Part shown: positions 43,745 through 54,345 of the stretch, piece by piece | Layout: each line of letters begins with the position of its first letter | Position numbering within the stretch: position 1 is the stretch's first letter | Assembly: GCA_032719365.1 (NCBI GenBank) | Contig: CM064866.1 | Span: 5,933,781 to 5,997,780 of the forward strand | Direction of reading: 5' to 3' | DNA length: 64,000 bases | Source of the DNA: Prinsepia uniflora | Lineage: Eukaryota; Streptophyta; Magnoliopsida; Rosales; Rosaceae | The notes under the pieces: generated by a model | The model's database searches: none | What the model was told of the DNA's origin: nothing | Seen by the model: only the letters and a program-made list of their open reading frames with translations | Program-made: the position numbers and the translations under genes

Positions 43745-46700
43745 TGTAATGACCCGTCCCGAATATCAGAATTAAATATTAATTAATTATGGTTTAGAAT
43801 GACTAATCTGGGATTAGTTGAGTGAAATCAGACGAAATGTGCAAAATGACCGTTTTACCCCTAGGCGTGGGCAAAATGTTGACTTTTAGTTCGGGGCGGT
43901 CAAATGGACTTTGACCGATGACTGTGACGTAGTTTGGGACGTCATGAGTTCATAGACAGGTGTCACGTTCGATTTCGACATTCGAGGAAGAAGTTATGAC
44001 GTTCGGAAGTTGAGAGGTATTTTGGTAATTTGGCTGAAAAGGAGCCAAATGTTGACTTTTGACTCGGGAAGTCCAACGGACGAGGGCCAAGGATCGTTAC
44101 GTAGGTCGAGTCGATACGAATCCAATGACAGGTGGCATGCCGAAATCGGAGATTCGACGACGAAGTTATGGTCACGAGAACGAAATCAATAAACCGAACG
44201 AACCAGGATTTCGATTAAAATATTATTTTATTGTGAATAGTGATTGATGATTGAGCACACCTGGATGAGTGACAAGTGTCACCCATCCCTTGATTTAAGG
44301 CCAAAATTCAGATCCATGTCTTAGGGAAAACACCATCATGATATTTTATTATTTGTTAATTGTCTTTAATTATTCTTAATCATCCATTTCTTCTTCTTTG
44401 TGTTTTCTTACCCGTGAACAAAGCAAAACAGAGAAGTGAGAGTTGATCTCTATCCATCAGTTCCCTTCCATTTCTGATCTTGAGATTAAGGGATTGAGAG
44501 TTTAGTGAGACAGACTTAGCTAGGGAAACACTGGGATTGAGAGAGAGCTGGAATCTGGAAACTCGAATTTTAGAATTTTGGGAGGGAAAATTCGAATTCC
44601 AAGCTTTGAGCCTTGATGATCAAAATTGAGTTCAATTTGAGTCTTCTGGGATTGCCACGATCAGTTTCATCGAAAAAACGAAGGAAATCGAGGCCCAATT
44701 GACACTGAACGGGTCTGGTAACAGTTAGCAAGTTTCGAGCTTGAGTCGTGGGATTTGAGTCTTGGATTGATGCAATTGAACTGGGGAATATGTTCAGTAA
44801 GATCCCACGATGCTAATGGATGCATCAATTGAAGGAAAACATTGGCAAATTGTGGAGCTTCGAGGATGAACAGTGATTCGATGTTCTTCGAGGAATGAGT
44901 TCAGTTTGATTGCTTTAAGGTAAGTTTTGTGTAATTAACGTTACAAAACTCTAATTAGAATTGAATCGAAGCTAAATGAATGTTCAATTGAAAGCGTCAG
45001 TGTTGAATTGTTAGGAATTGAATCGGGTCTGTTCGCGGGCAAAAGGATCTGTTTTGCAGAGAAAACGGGTGTGGAAGACAACTACTGTAGCAGGCGCGTG
45101 GTGGTCACGCGCAGGCACTCACGGCGGCGCGTGAGGGCGCGTACCACCTTGTTTCAAGGTGAGGTCAACATGACTTTGAATCCTCTCAGTGTAACGAACA
45201 TTTTGACACTGTTTTCGAGGAAATCGGATATCGTTTCGTTAATGTTCCGTGTATCCAAAGTTTTGATTTACGTGTTAAATACATATTTAAATTCTAGAAA
45301 AATTGGGGAAAATTATATAAAGTATTTTGAGATGTTAGTGACCCTCTATAATGATTTTAGACAGGAATTGTGATTTTCAGAATTTACGGAAAAACGTGCA
45401 GCTCGGAAAGCGGGCCGTTTAGACGGTGTGTGTGAGTGGACTTTGTTTTCTAACCGTGATGCATGCATATATGATTTAAATGCTTTATTATATGATTTTA
45501 TATGGTTTGGCATGATTGATGTTTCAATCCGGTGATTTCTCGATTTTATGGATTATTATATTATTTGTGGCATGATTTTCGAGAAATTATGAAATTAGTT
45601 AAAAGTGATGTTTGGACTCGGGTTATGAGTCCGGGATTGAAATTGAATGAAAATGATGTTTGGACTCGAGTTATGAGTCATGGATTGAGAATGATGTATT
45701 GACTCACGTATGAGTCAAGGATCAATTTCGTGGATTTACGTGAAAATGGAAACTGAGGTTGCAAAAGCATGGATTTGCGTGAAAATGATATTTTTGGCTT
45801 GAGAACCCAACTGAATAATGATTTTGACTCGGATTGGAGTCACTTGTGAATTTGATGAAATTGATGATTTCTTGTGATTTTATGATTATTTTAATCAGCC
45901 TTTCGGTCACGTTTTCCGAGGAACGTGCAAATGATGTTTTGGGCTAGGCCCGGAGTCAAAAGGATTTCTAAAATGATATTTTGACTTAGTTGGTGAGTCA
46001 ACGATGATTTCTGGATTAGTTTATTGTTTTAAAATGTGATTTTAAAGAATTATGTGTAAATGGTTTTGGGGCTTGAGACCCAGTCGGGAATGCGCTTGAC
46101 TTGGTTTGAAGTCAAGGAATGAGCTTAACTTTATATCAAGTCAAGATTTGATTGAAATGTTTTGGGATGTAATTCCCGAGATGGGTTTCATTGTGATTGT
46201 GAAATGCCCAGACGGTCGGAACTTGGGAGGGGATTACCTAGACGACCGGAGCTTGGGGGATATGATTGTAGGATCGTGAGTTGATCCTATGGTAAGCCAG
46301 CTTCTCGGATGTGACTGAGCCTGGATGTACCACTAGGATGTGTCTGAGCCTGGGGATGTGTTCGCCCAGATGTGACTGAGCCTGAGGGTTGAGCCCAGAG
46401 GTGTCTGATCCCGAGAGTGTGGCTGGATATTGGCCTACGCGTAGTGCAGCACTTGTGAGTAGTGTAGATGTGTTTGTGTGACAGGACCCGTCTCAACTGG
46501 ACGTCAAAAACCGTGCCCGGTCCTGCTCCCGTCTGACAAGTCAACTAAAGGTCCGAAACTACCCTTCAGTGCTTGCTAGACAAGGGATAATTGCGCTGAT
46601 TTCTGTTGCTGCCACTGCCTCACGATCAGTCCCAAACGTCGTACAACGGCCTAGAGGGTCACAAAACAGAAAAGGTGTGAGTGGACAAAAATGACCTCGG

Positions 46701-49700
46701 ATAAAAACATTTGCCAAAATACATTCTTACCCTCCAGTTTTCACAAACTTGCATGCATATCGTAAAACATGAGTAATAGTATGAAATCATTCAAGTATGA
46801 ACAGTGGACCGATAAAATCAAAACATATTTTCCCATGGTCCATAAAACTCATGTTCACCAAATCAGTTCATGTTATAAAATATCAAATCCGGCTCTCAGG
46901 CCAAAATATGTGAAAACATAATCACCTGGCCACAAAGACCAAGATCTCGTACTCAATACCAGTACGTTGTCACAAACAACATCAATCAGCACTATTCACA
47001 AGTGCACAAAAAATATATCAATCCAATCAATCCGCACTACTCACAAGTGCACAAACTATCACAATCACACCTGCACTACTCACAAGTGCACAATCAATCA
47101 AACTACACTACTCACAAGTGCTGCACTACGCGTAGGCCAATATCCAGCCACTCTCTCGGGAACAGACACCTCTGAGCTCAACCCTCGGGCTCAGTCACAT
47201 CTGGGCGAACACATCCCCAGGCTCAGACCCATCCGAGTAGTACATCCAGGCTCAGTCACATCCGAGAAGCTGACTACCATAGGATCAACTCCCGATCCTA
47301 CAATCACATTCCCCAAGCTCCGGTCGTCTGGGTAATCCCCCCAAGCTCCGACCGTCTGGGCATTTCACAATCACAATGAAAACCATCTCGGGAATTACAT
47401 CCCAAAACATTTCAATCAAATCTTGTCTTCATACAAAGTCAAGATCATTCCCGACTGGGTCTCAAGCCCCAAAATACCATTTACACATAAACCGTTAAAA
47501 TCACATTTTAAAACAATAAAATAATCCAGAAATCATCATTGACTTACCAACTAAGTCAAAATATCATTTTAGAAATCTTTTTAACTCCGGGCCTAGCCCA
47601 AAACATCATTTGCACGTTCCTCGTAAAACGTGCCCGAAAGACTGATTAAAATAATCATAAAATCACAAGAAATCATTAATTTCATCAAATTCACAAGTGA
47701 CTCCAAAGCCGAGTCAAAATCACTATCCACTTGGGTTCTCACGCCCAAAATATCATTTTCACGCAAATCCATGCGTTGCAACCTCCGTTGCCATTTTCAC
47801 GTAAATCCACGAAATTGACCCTTGACTCATTCCCGAGTCACAACATAATTTTTCAATCCACGACTCATAATCCGAGTCCAAACATTATTTTCAATCAACT
47901 TCAATACCGGACTCATAACTCGAGTCCAAACATCATTTTTATCCAAATTCATAATTTCTTGAAAATCGTGCCAAATATAATAATATAATAATCTATAAAA
48001 TCAATAAATCACCGGATTGAAACATCAATCATGCCAAAGCAAATAAAATCATATAATAAAGCATTTAAATCATATATGCATGCATCACGGTTAGAAAACA
48101 AAGTCCACTCACACACACACCGTCCAAAACAGTCCGTTTCCGAGCTGCACGTTTTTCTGTAAATTCTGGAAATCACAAATCCTGTCCAAAATCATTATAG
48201 AGGGTTACTAACATCTCAAAATACTTCATATAATTTTCCCCAATTTTTTCGGAATTTAAATACGTATTTTTAACGTAAAACAAAACTTTGGATACGCGGA
48301 ACATTAACGAAACGATATCCGATTTCCTCGAAACCAGCGTCAAAATGTTAGTTACAATGAGAGGATTCAAAGTCATGTTGACCTCACCTTGAAACTAGGC
48401 CGTACGCGCCCTCACGCGTCACCGTGAGTGGTTGCGCGTGAAACCCACGCGCCAGCTACAGTAACCGTCGTCCTCACCCGTTTAACTGATAAACGGCTCC
48501 GGTAACCCGCGAGACGACCCAGTTCAAATCCTATCAATTCGACACCGTTTTCATCAATTGAACATTCACACAGCTTCGTTATAAGTCTAATTAGAGATCT
48601 GTTACATCAATTACACGAAACCTTACCTTAAACCTTAAGATCAAAGATGATCATTCGAAGAACATTCGAACCCTGTTCATCATTCGAAGTCCTTCAATGT
48701 CACACGATTTCCTTCAATTGATGCAACCAGAAGCTTCAAAGGACTCAGTTAAACACTTTCCCCAACTCAATTGCATCAATCCAAGCCTCAATTCCCTCGA
48801 CTCAAGCTCGAAATTTCTGCAACTACAGTCCCTCTGTTCTACCTCAAATGGACCTCAATTCTCTTCGTTCTTTCGATGTAAATGATCGTGGCAATCCCAG
48901 AAGACTCAAATTAATTTCCATTTTGATCGTCACGGCTCAATTCTTCCAATTCGAATTTCCCCCCCTAATTTTCTGAAATTCGAATTCCAGTTCCTCAGCT
49001 CTCAATCAATCCCTCGTGTTTTCCCAATTCAATTCAATCCCACAAATCTCACAATTCTCACTCAAAACTGGCTGTGGAAGGGAGCCCAATTCTCTCAATT
49101 CTGATTCCCCCAAATTGTGCATGGTTTGAAGACAAAGAGGATTAATGGAAGAATTAAAAATAATTAAGTTTAATTAATTAATAAAACATCATAATTATGT
49201 CTTCCCCAAAACATGGATTCTGGTTTTAAGCCTTAATTTAAGGGTTGAGTGACACTTGTCACTCATCCAGGTGTGTTCAGTCACCGGGTACTGTTTATAT
49301 TAAAATAATATTTTAATCCCTGTCGTACGGTTAATCGAGTCCGTTCCCGTGACCATAACTTCGTCGTCGAATCTTCGATTTCGGCATGCTGCCTATCGTT
49401 GGATTCGTATCGACGAGACCTACGTAACATTCCTTGGCCCTCGTCCATTGGACTTCCTGGGTCAAAAGTCAACATTTGGCCCCCTTTTAGCCAAATTACC
49501 AAAATACCCCTCAACTTCCGAACGACATAACTTTCTCCTCGAATGTCGGAATCGAACGTGCCACCTGTCTATGAACTCGTGACGTCCCGAACTACGTCAC
49601 AGTCATCGGTCAAAGCCCATTTGACCGCACCGAACTAAAAGTTAACATTTTGCCCACGCTAGGGGCAAAACGGTCATTTTGCACAATTCGACCGATTTCA

Positions 49701-50348
49701 CTCAACTAATCCCGGATTAGTCATTCTAAAGCATAATTAATTAATATTCAATCCCGATATTCGGGGCGTGTCATTACATTGTGCACTTGTGAGTAGTGCG
49801 GATTGATTGATTGACTGTGCACTTGTGAATAGTGCTGATTGACGTTGTTTGTGATGACGTACTGGTATTGAGTACGGGTTTTTGGTCCTTGTGGCCAGGT
49901 GATTATGTTTTCACATGTTTTAGCCTGGGAGCCGGGATTTGATGCTTTAAAACATGAACTGATTTGGTAAACATGAGTTTTACGGACCATGGGAAAACAT
50001 GTTTTGATTTTATCGGTCCACTGTTCGTACTTGAATGATTCCATACTATTACTTATGTTTTACGATATGCATGCACGTTTGTGAAAACAGGAGGGTAAGA
50101 ATGTATTTTTGGAAAATGTTTTTATGAAGGTCATTTTTTTCCACTCACACCTTTTATGTTTTATTGACCCTCCAAGCCGTGGTACGACGTTCGGGTCTGA
50201 TCGAGAGGCGGAGGAAGCAGCAGAAATCAGTGCAAATATCCCTTGTCTGGCAAGCACTGAAGGGTAGTTTCGGGCCTTTAGTTGACTTGTCAGACGGGAG
50301 CAGGACCGGGTACGGTTTTTGACGTCCAGTTGGGACGTGGTCCTGTCA
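43745..50348 (+). mobile_element. Family B solo LTR inserted in the Tat protease, itself carrying an antisense LTR
   Basis: It begins TGTAATGACCCGTCCCG and ends GGACGTGGTCCTGTCA, with the 5-bp duplication gagac at 43740-43744 and 50349-50353. After removing the insertion at 46479-49778 and one 5-bp duplicate, the LTR is 3299 bp. It has no internal domain. The GC-rich island is at about 45087-45145, and GTGCACTTGTGAGTAGTGC-type units lie at 46449 onward and 49779-49835. Confidence 0.95.
46479..49778 (-). mobile_element. Family B solo LTR, antisense, nested in a family B solo LTR
   Basis: The plus strand runs TGACAGGACCCGTCTC...GGGGCGTGTCATTACA. The duplication ttgtg is present at 46474-46478 and 49779-49783. 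Length is 3300 bp, one base different from its host LTR. It breaks the host array of GTGCACTTGTGAGTAGTGC-type units and carries its own inverted array at about 47020-47130. Host and guest form a very long imperfect inverted repeat. Confidence 0.95.
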
Positions 50349-50760
50349 GAGACATCCCTTTTTGTTGCGAGGCTTTCTAAACCCATCTTGCGCACTGCAT
50401 CCAGGCTGAGGATATTTTCCGCGCTCCCTTCATCAACGCGAATCCGATCAACTTGAGCATGAGCGATCTGAATTGACATGAATAATGCATCATCATGTGG
50501 CCAATCAAGTCCCACCTTGTCCTTCAAAGAGAAACCAACGACAAGGTCGTCGGCCACCCCGGGGGTGGTAACATGGGAGACTTGAAAGACGGCAAGTGCA
50601 TCTCTTATCTTTCTCTTCTTCTGCTTGCAGGTGGTTTCTAGCAACTCCGATTCAGCTATGATGGTGTTGATGCGAATCATCTTTGCTATAGGTTCCTTTG
50701 GTCCTTTGTCAGCGGGTCGATCCATAGCCTTCCCTTTAACGTACTCAGTTCAATGTCCTT
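50349..50760 (-). pseudogene. pol: Tat protease, part before the insertion
   Basis: YVKGKAMDRPADKGPKEP, then IRINTIIAESELLETTCKQK, and the retropepsin-type core VDEGSAENILSLDAVRKMGL (D-x-G-S-A, where Tat elements usually have VDGGS). The reading frame is cut by the gagac insertion at 50349-50353 right after GLESLATKRDVS. It joins gag across a frameshift at about 50780. Confidence 0.85.
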
Positions 50761-52590
50761 CTTTGATGAGTTCCGAAGATATCTCTCAAAAGAAATGCAT
50801 TTTTCGATGTTATACCCGTAGCACTCGTGAAAGGCACACCACTTCGTTTTATCAGCCTTCTCTTGATCACCCTTGACTGGCTCCGGCTTCTAGAACCATG
50901 GCTTGTCCTAAATTTCATTGTGGATATGATGGACTGGCAAAGATAGCTGCAAGTTAGGCTTCCCCATAACTGGTGTTTGGGAGGGTTGCCCCGCCTTGCG
51001 CTTTTTGAGCTTTCCAGTCGCAAACTTTCCTTGTGGCTCATCCTTATTTGAGGCCTTCTCACTAGCCCCAGCATGGTCCTGAGTATGAGAGGCGTTCTTC
51101 TCGTCCTCCCAACTTGCAAGTCGCTCTTCTAGCGAAAGAATTTTGGTGAGATTTCGCGCATTGCTCATGACGATGTCCCCGTAAAGCTGGCTGTCCCGAG
51201 GGAGTCCTTGTTTAAATTCCATTGCTGCAACAAGGTCACTACAACCGACAATCCGAGACTTTTCTTCGCAAAATCTTTGTATGTATTGTCACAGAGTGTC
51301 TTTTGCTCTTTTTCGGACAGAGAAAAGATGGTCATCCTTCACCTCGATTGTCCAAAGTTGTGCGTATTCCTTTACAAATACCAGAGCCAATTCTTCAAAG
51401 GACGCAATCGACCTCGGGGGGAGATGATTGAACCAAGTCATGGCTTGGCCTTGAAGAGAAGCTTGAAAAACTTTGCACATGAGTGCTTCGTTATGCCTTT
51501 CAGGGACCATGACCCCCCGGTAATAATCTATGTGTTTTACCGGGTCGGAGGCTCCTTTGAGTGGAGTGAAGTTTGGTGTTGCGAACCTTTGGGGGAATGG
51601 CTCCTCCTCAATATCCCTTACAAAGGGCGTAGATAGCTGTATCTGGCGACGTAGATCGTCCTCTAGATCGCCACCTCGCTGAGCACGAAGGTGCCTGTCC
51701 AGCATTCTTTGAACATCATTAGCCCGCAACGCACCTTGCCGAGGCGATGAGTCCCTTTGTGCTAATCGTCGAGAACCTCCTTGAGCTTCTTCCCTCGATC
51801 TCTGGGATTGTGCAGGGGAGTAGGCTTCATCTTCCCCTTCACTGCCGTGGGCAGATCGTTTTGGGTCTTTGTATAGAGCCTGAGGTTGCCCCCTACTCCC
51901 ATGTGAGCGATGTGAACGCTCTACCCGTGAAGTTACCGCAATCCTACTTCCTAACCGGTCATGTACTGATGGATTTAGGCGTTGTGGGCTTTTTGCTCGG
52001 CGAGCGTGACTTTCTTCACCGGAATCGCTTAGCGAAGTGTTTCGTGACATTGTTCGGCAGCGGACTTGTTCTTTCCCAGGACGCCTTTGAGCATTCTCTT
52101 GTCTTCCACGTGACGTGGAATGTCTGTCCTGCTCTTGGCCTGGTCTCTCTGCTAGGAGTCGCTGCAAGAGCTCTGACTGAAGTTGAACTTGGTTGCTCAA
52201 CCTTTCAACTTGCTGCTCCAAGTTGTCCTGGGGAGGTTGGTGGTGACTTCTCCCTGAGATGCCATGATGCCCATCCAGAAAGTCCCTTAGGACCATGTTT
52301 GATGTGGGCTGATCATGTCGTGATGCACTTCCCATCAACCTCCTGCCTGCCTGTTGTAGAGCCGAAGTTCCTTCCCTTATCGCGGGTACTTGGTTGGCTG
52401 GAGAGGGGAATGCTCCAAAGCTGAAGGTTGGCCTCCCTTCGAGTGTCTCTATGGGCGCTTATATGGACACACGCCTCGGCTGAGTTGGTCGCTTCTCCGG
52501 AGTCTCTCTACGAGCTTCATTCCTCGTCTGAGTTGTTGAGGCAGAAACACCTTCTCCAGCTGATCGAACGAATCGACGAACCTTAGCCAT
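50745..52590 (-). pseudogene. gag: Tat gag, with stop codons
   Basis: A minus-strand ATG at 52590 starts MAKVRRFVRSAGEGV. A Ser/Arg/Gln-rich N-half follows, then the conserved capsid-type core: GASDPVKHIDYYRGVM, CKVFQASLQGQAMTWFNHLP and SIASFEELALVFVKEY, then QYIQRFCEEKSRI and MEFKQGLPRDSQLYGDIV. A Cys/His stretch (KWCAFHECYGYNIEKC) lies near 50800-50850, where Tat gag proteins have a knuckle-like motif. Stops: TAA at about 52462 after RRVSI, TGA at about 51287 (KDTL-stop-QYIQ, a CGA-to-TGA type change) and stops near 50890-50907. Plus-strand frames over 51208-52424 are shadows. Confidence 0.88.
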
Positions 52591-52822
52591 GTCGAATCAA
52601 AGAATTTTGAATTGGAAAGCTGTTGATGGATGATTTGAACAATGTTCAAAATCTTCGAACAATGTCGACGAACGAAGAACGAAGAAAGATGAACGATGAA
52701 CAATTTTCTGATGAACGATGAACATAGTTCAAAATCTTCGAACAATTTTGATAAACGACAAACGAAGAAAGATGAATGATGAACAATTGAGAGAGCTTTT
52801 TCTGAGTATTCCTCAATCGCTC

Positions 52823-52840
52823 TCAATGAAAGCACCAATT
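52823..52840 (-). other. Probable primer-binding region of the Tat element
   Basis: The minus strand reads ...TTCAACA then ATTGGTGCTTTCATTGAGAG. This exact kind of sequence after the 5' LTR is common in plant Tat elements. It fixes the inner LTR end at 52840. The pairing tRNA was not worked out. Confidence 0.75.
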
Positions 52841-53423
52841 GTTGAATCAAAGATTGAACCCGCCACGAAAAGTCCTCACAATTCCTGCAAACAGCAAATA
52901 ATTAGCTATCGTTGCCTCGATCGATTTACCCGGGGGGTTGTTCGACCAAGAACACTCCGATGCTTAAGTTAGCTTTGAGAGAGGAAAAGGATATACTTCG
53001 AAGCGAAGAATCAACGTACCTTGGAAATGAAATGTGCCTCGCTATTTATAGGAAAATCTTAGGAGCCTTGAAGCGTTCTGATTGGTCGGTTGAATTTTTA
53101 ATTAATAAATAATATATTATTAATTAAATATATTATTTAATAATTGTAATGATGGCTCATCATGATAGTAATGACAATTATTGTATTTTAATATTAATAT
53201 TAATTATCCATTATTAAGAATAGCGAAAATTAACTCTCGGGGAGAAGATTAATATTACGGAGATTTTAACCCGATCAAATAACGTATTTAACTGGTAAAT
53301 AGATTATTTAATGTGCAGGTGTTTTTAAATGATCAGCGTTATTGTCAGTGGAAATTTGGTCATTTTTGGGAATTATGGGCCACGTGGCAGCTCCATAATT
53401 TTCGGATGATTTTGGGTTCCACA
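52840..53423 (-). mobile_element. 5' LTR of the Tat element (584 bp)
   Basis: On the minus strand it starts TGTGGAACCCAAAATC at 53423 and ends GATTCAACA at 52840. CTATAAATAGCGAGGC (about 53036-53051) is a good TATA element, with a transcript start expected about 30 bp further on. The outer border is set by GAAGTCAATTGGTACGTCTG at 53424, which also occurs in unrelated context at 8176. The partner LTR at the other end is missing. Confidence 0.85.
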
Positions 53424-53718
53424 GAAGTCAATTGGTACGTCTGAGCAATGTTCACATTCAACCACGACGCTCCAAAATTTGTGGTCTTTCACACTACGGA
53501 TTGACTATTTTTTGTTTTCTGAAGTCAATAAATCTGAGCAAAGTACACATTCAATTATCACTACAATATCAGGGTAAGTACTAAGTTGGTAGTAAACACA
53601 AATGACTATAAATTTTTACCCCAAAAAGGGTGAAACTAGAATTGCTTAATTAGAAACAAGTTGCAACCTTTTTCCAAACTCTAATTGTTTAATTAGAAAC
53701 AAGTTACAATTTGGATTT
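53424..53718. other. Flank of the Tat insertion, related to 8170-8330
   Basis: No gene is seen. Shared sequence with the left flank of the hAT element shows both sit in copies of one older repeat. A short tandem duplication (AATTAGAAACAAGTT) occurs at about 53657-53705. Confidence 0.55.
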
Positions 53719-53932
53719 TGTTGTGAATTATTTAGAGAATGAGAGATTGTAGAGAGGGAGGCAGAGAGAAGAAATCTTCTATGTGAAATAATACGTACGT
53801 TTGAAATGAGTTAGGTTTACACAAATAACTGATCCTTTATATAATAAGGGATAAATAAATAATATAGAAAGACTATACTACCCATAGTATCTTTTACATG
53901 AAATAGACATAACCCTTGAGTTATTTACAACA
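53719..53932. mobile_element. Short LTR- or MITE-like element (TGTTGT...ACAACA)
   Basis: 214 bp with terminal TGTTGT/ACAACA, an internal TTATATAATAAGG and a following CTCCCCCTTGGATATTTCATG. The related sequence near 8330-8417 plus 13400-13420 carries the hAT insertion, so this copy shows the empty site (GAAATAGACATA...). Confidence 0.55.
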
Positions 53933-54282
53933 CTCCCCCTTGGATATTTCATGTAATGGTACTGCTTGGCCACACGCTTATGTGTTGACTCATTAAAACC
54001 TTGTCAGGTAACAAAAACCTTGTAGGACAAAAATAACTCTAGTCGAAGGAAAAAGAGTGCAACGTGCATGTAAGTGATTGCATTGGAATCTTCTGAGGTA
54101 ATCGATGTCTCCTCTTCTAGAATACGGGTAGATAATACGTCTTTGAGATAAAATGCATTAATGTTGCTTTACCAAAACCTTACCCGGTAAACCCAGTGGG
54201 AAAAACCCGTGGTCGAAGGGAAAGATGAGCAAATGCATATGAGTCGAATCATCGCATCTCCAGGATGTGTTGTCAGCATGGT
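53933..54282. other. Leader-type sequence after the short LTR-like element
   Basis: No gene. Two variants of a block resembling ATTAAAACCTTGTCAGGTAACAAAA (53993) and ACCAAAACCTTACCCGGTAA (54171), each followed by AAAACC..GTCGAAGG, form an imperfect tandem repeat often seen downstream of copia-type LTRs in this window (also 13480-13510). Confidence 0.45.
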
Positions 54283-54345
54283 TGTAACGACCCATCCCGT
54301 AAACTGGGATTAGATTAGTGGTTAATGACATATTAGTGAAGTTAA

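Larger units (their letters stand above)
37691..53423 (-). mobile_element. Tat-lineage Ty3/gypsy retrotransposon, decayed and interrupted
   Basis: The minus-strand order is LTR (52840-53423), PBS-type TGGTGCTTTCATTGAGAG, gag (52590-50745), protease (50760-50354 and 43739-43391), RT, RNase H and integrase, ending at 40044. An opposite-strand extra ORF follows at 37760-39456. This order and the downstream antisense ORF are known for Tat-lineage elements such as Grande and RIRE2. A family B LTR complex (43745-50348, target duplication gagac) splits the protease. The left LTR that should lie beyond the extra ORF is absent. Many stops and frameshifts make it non-autonomous. Confidence 0.88.

Noticed and set aside
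51208..52424. Plus-strand ORFs of 142 and 225 aa
   Set aside because: Shadows of the minus-strand Tat gag; they have no domain of their own and low-complexity composition.
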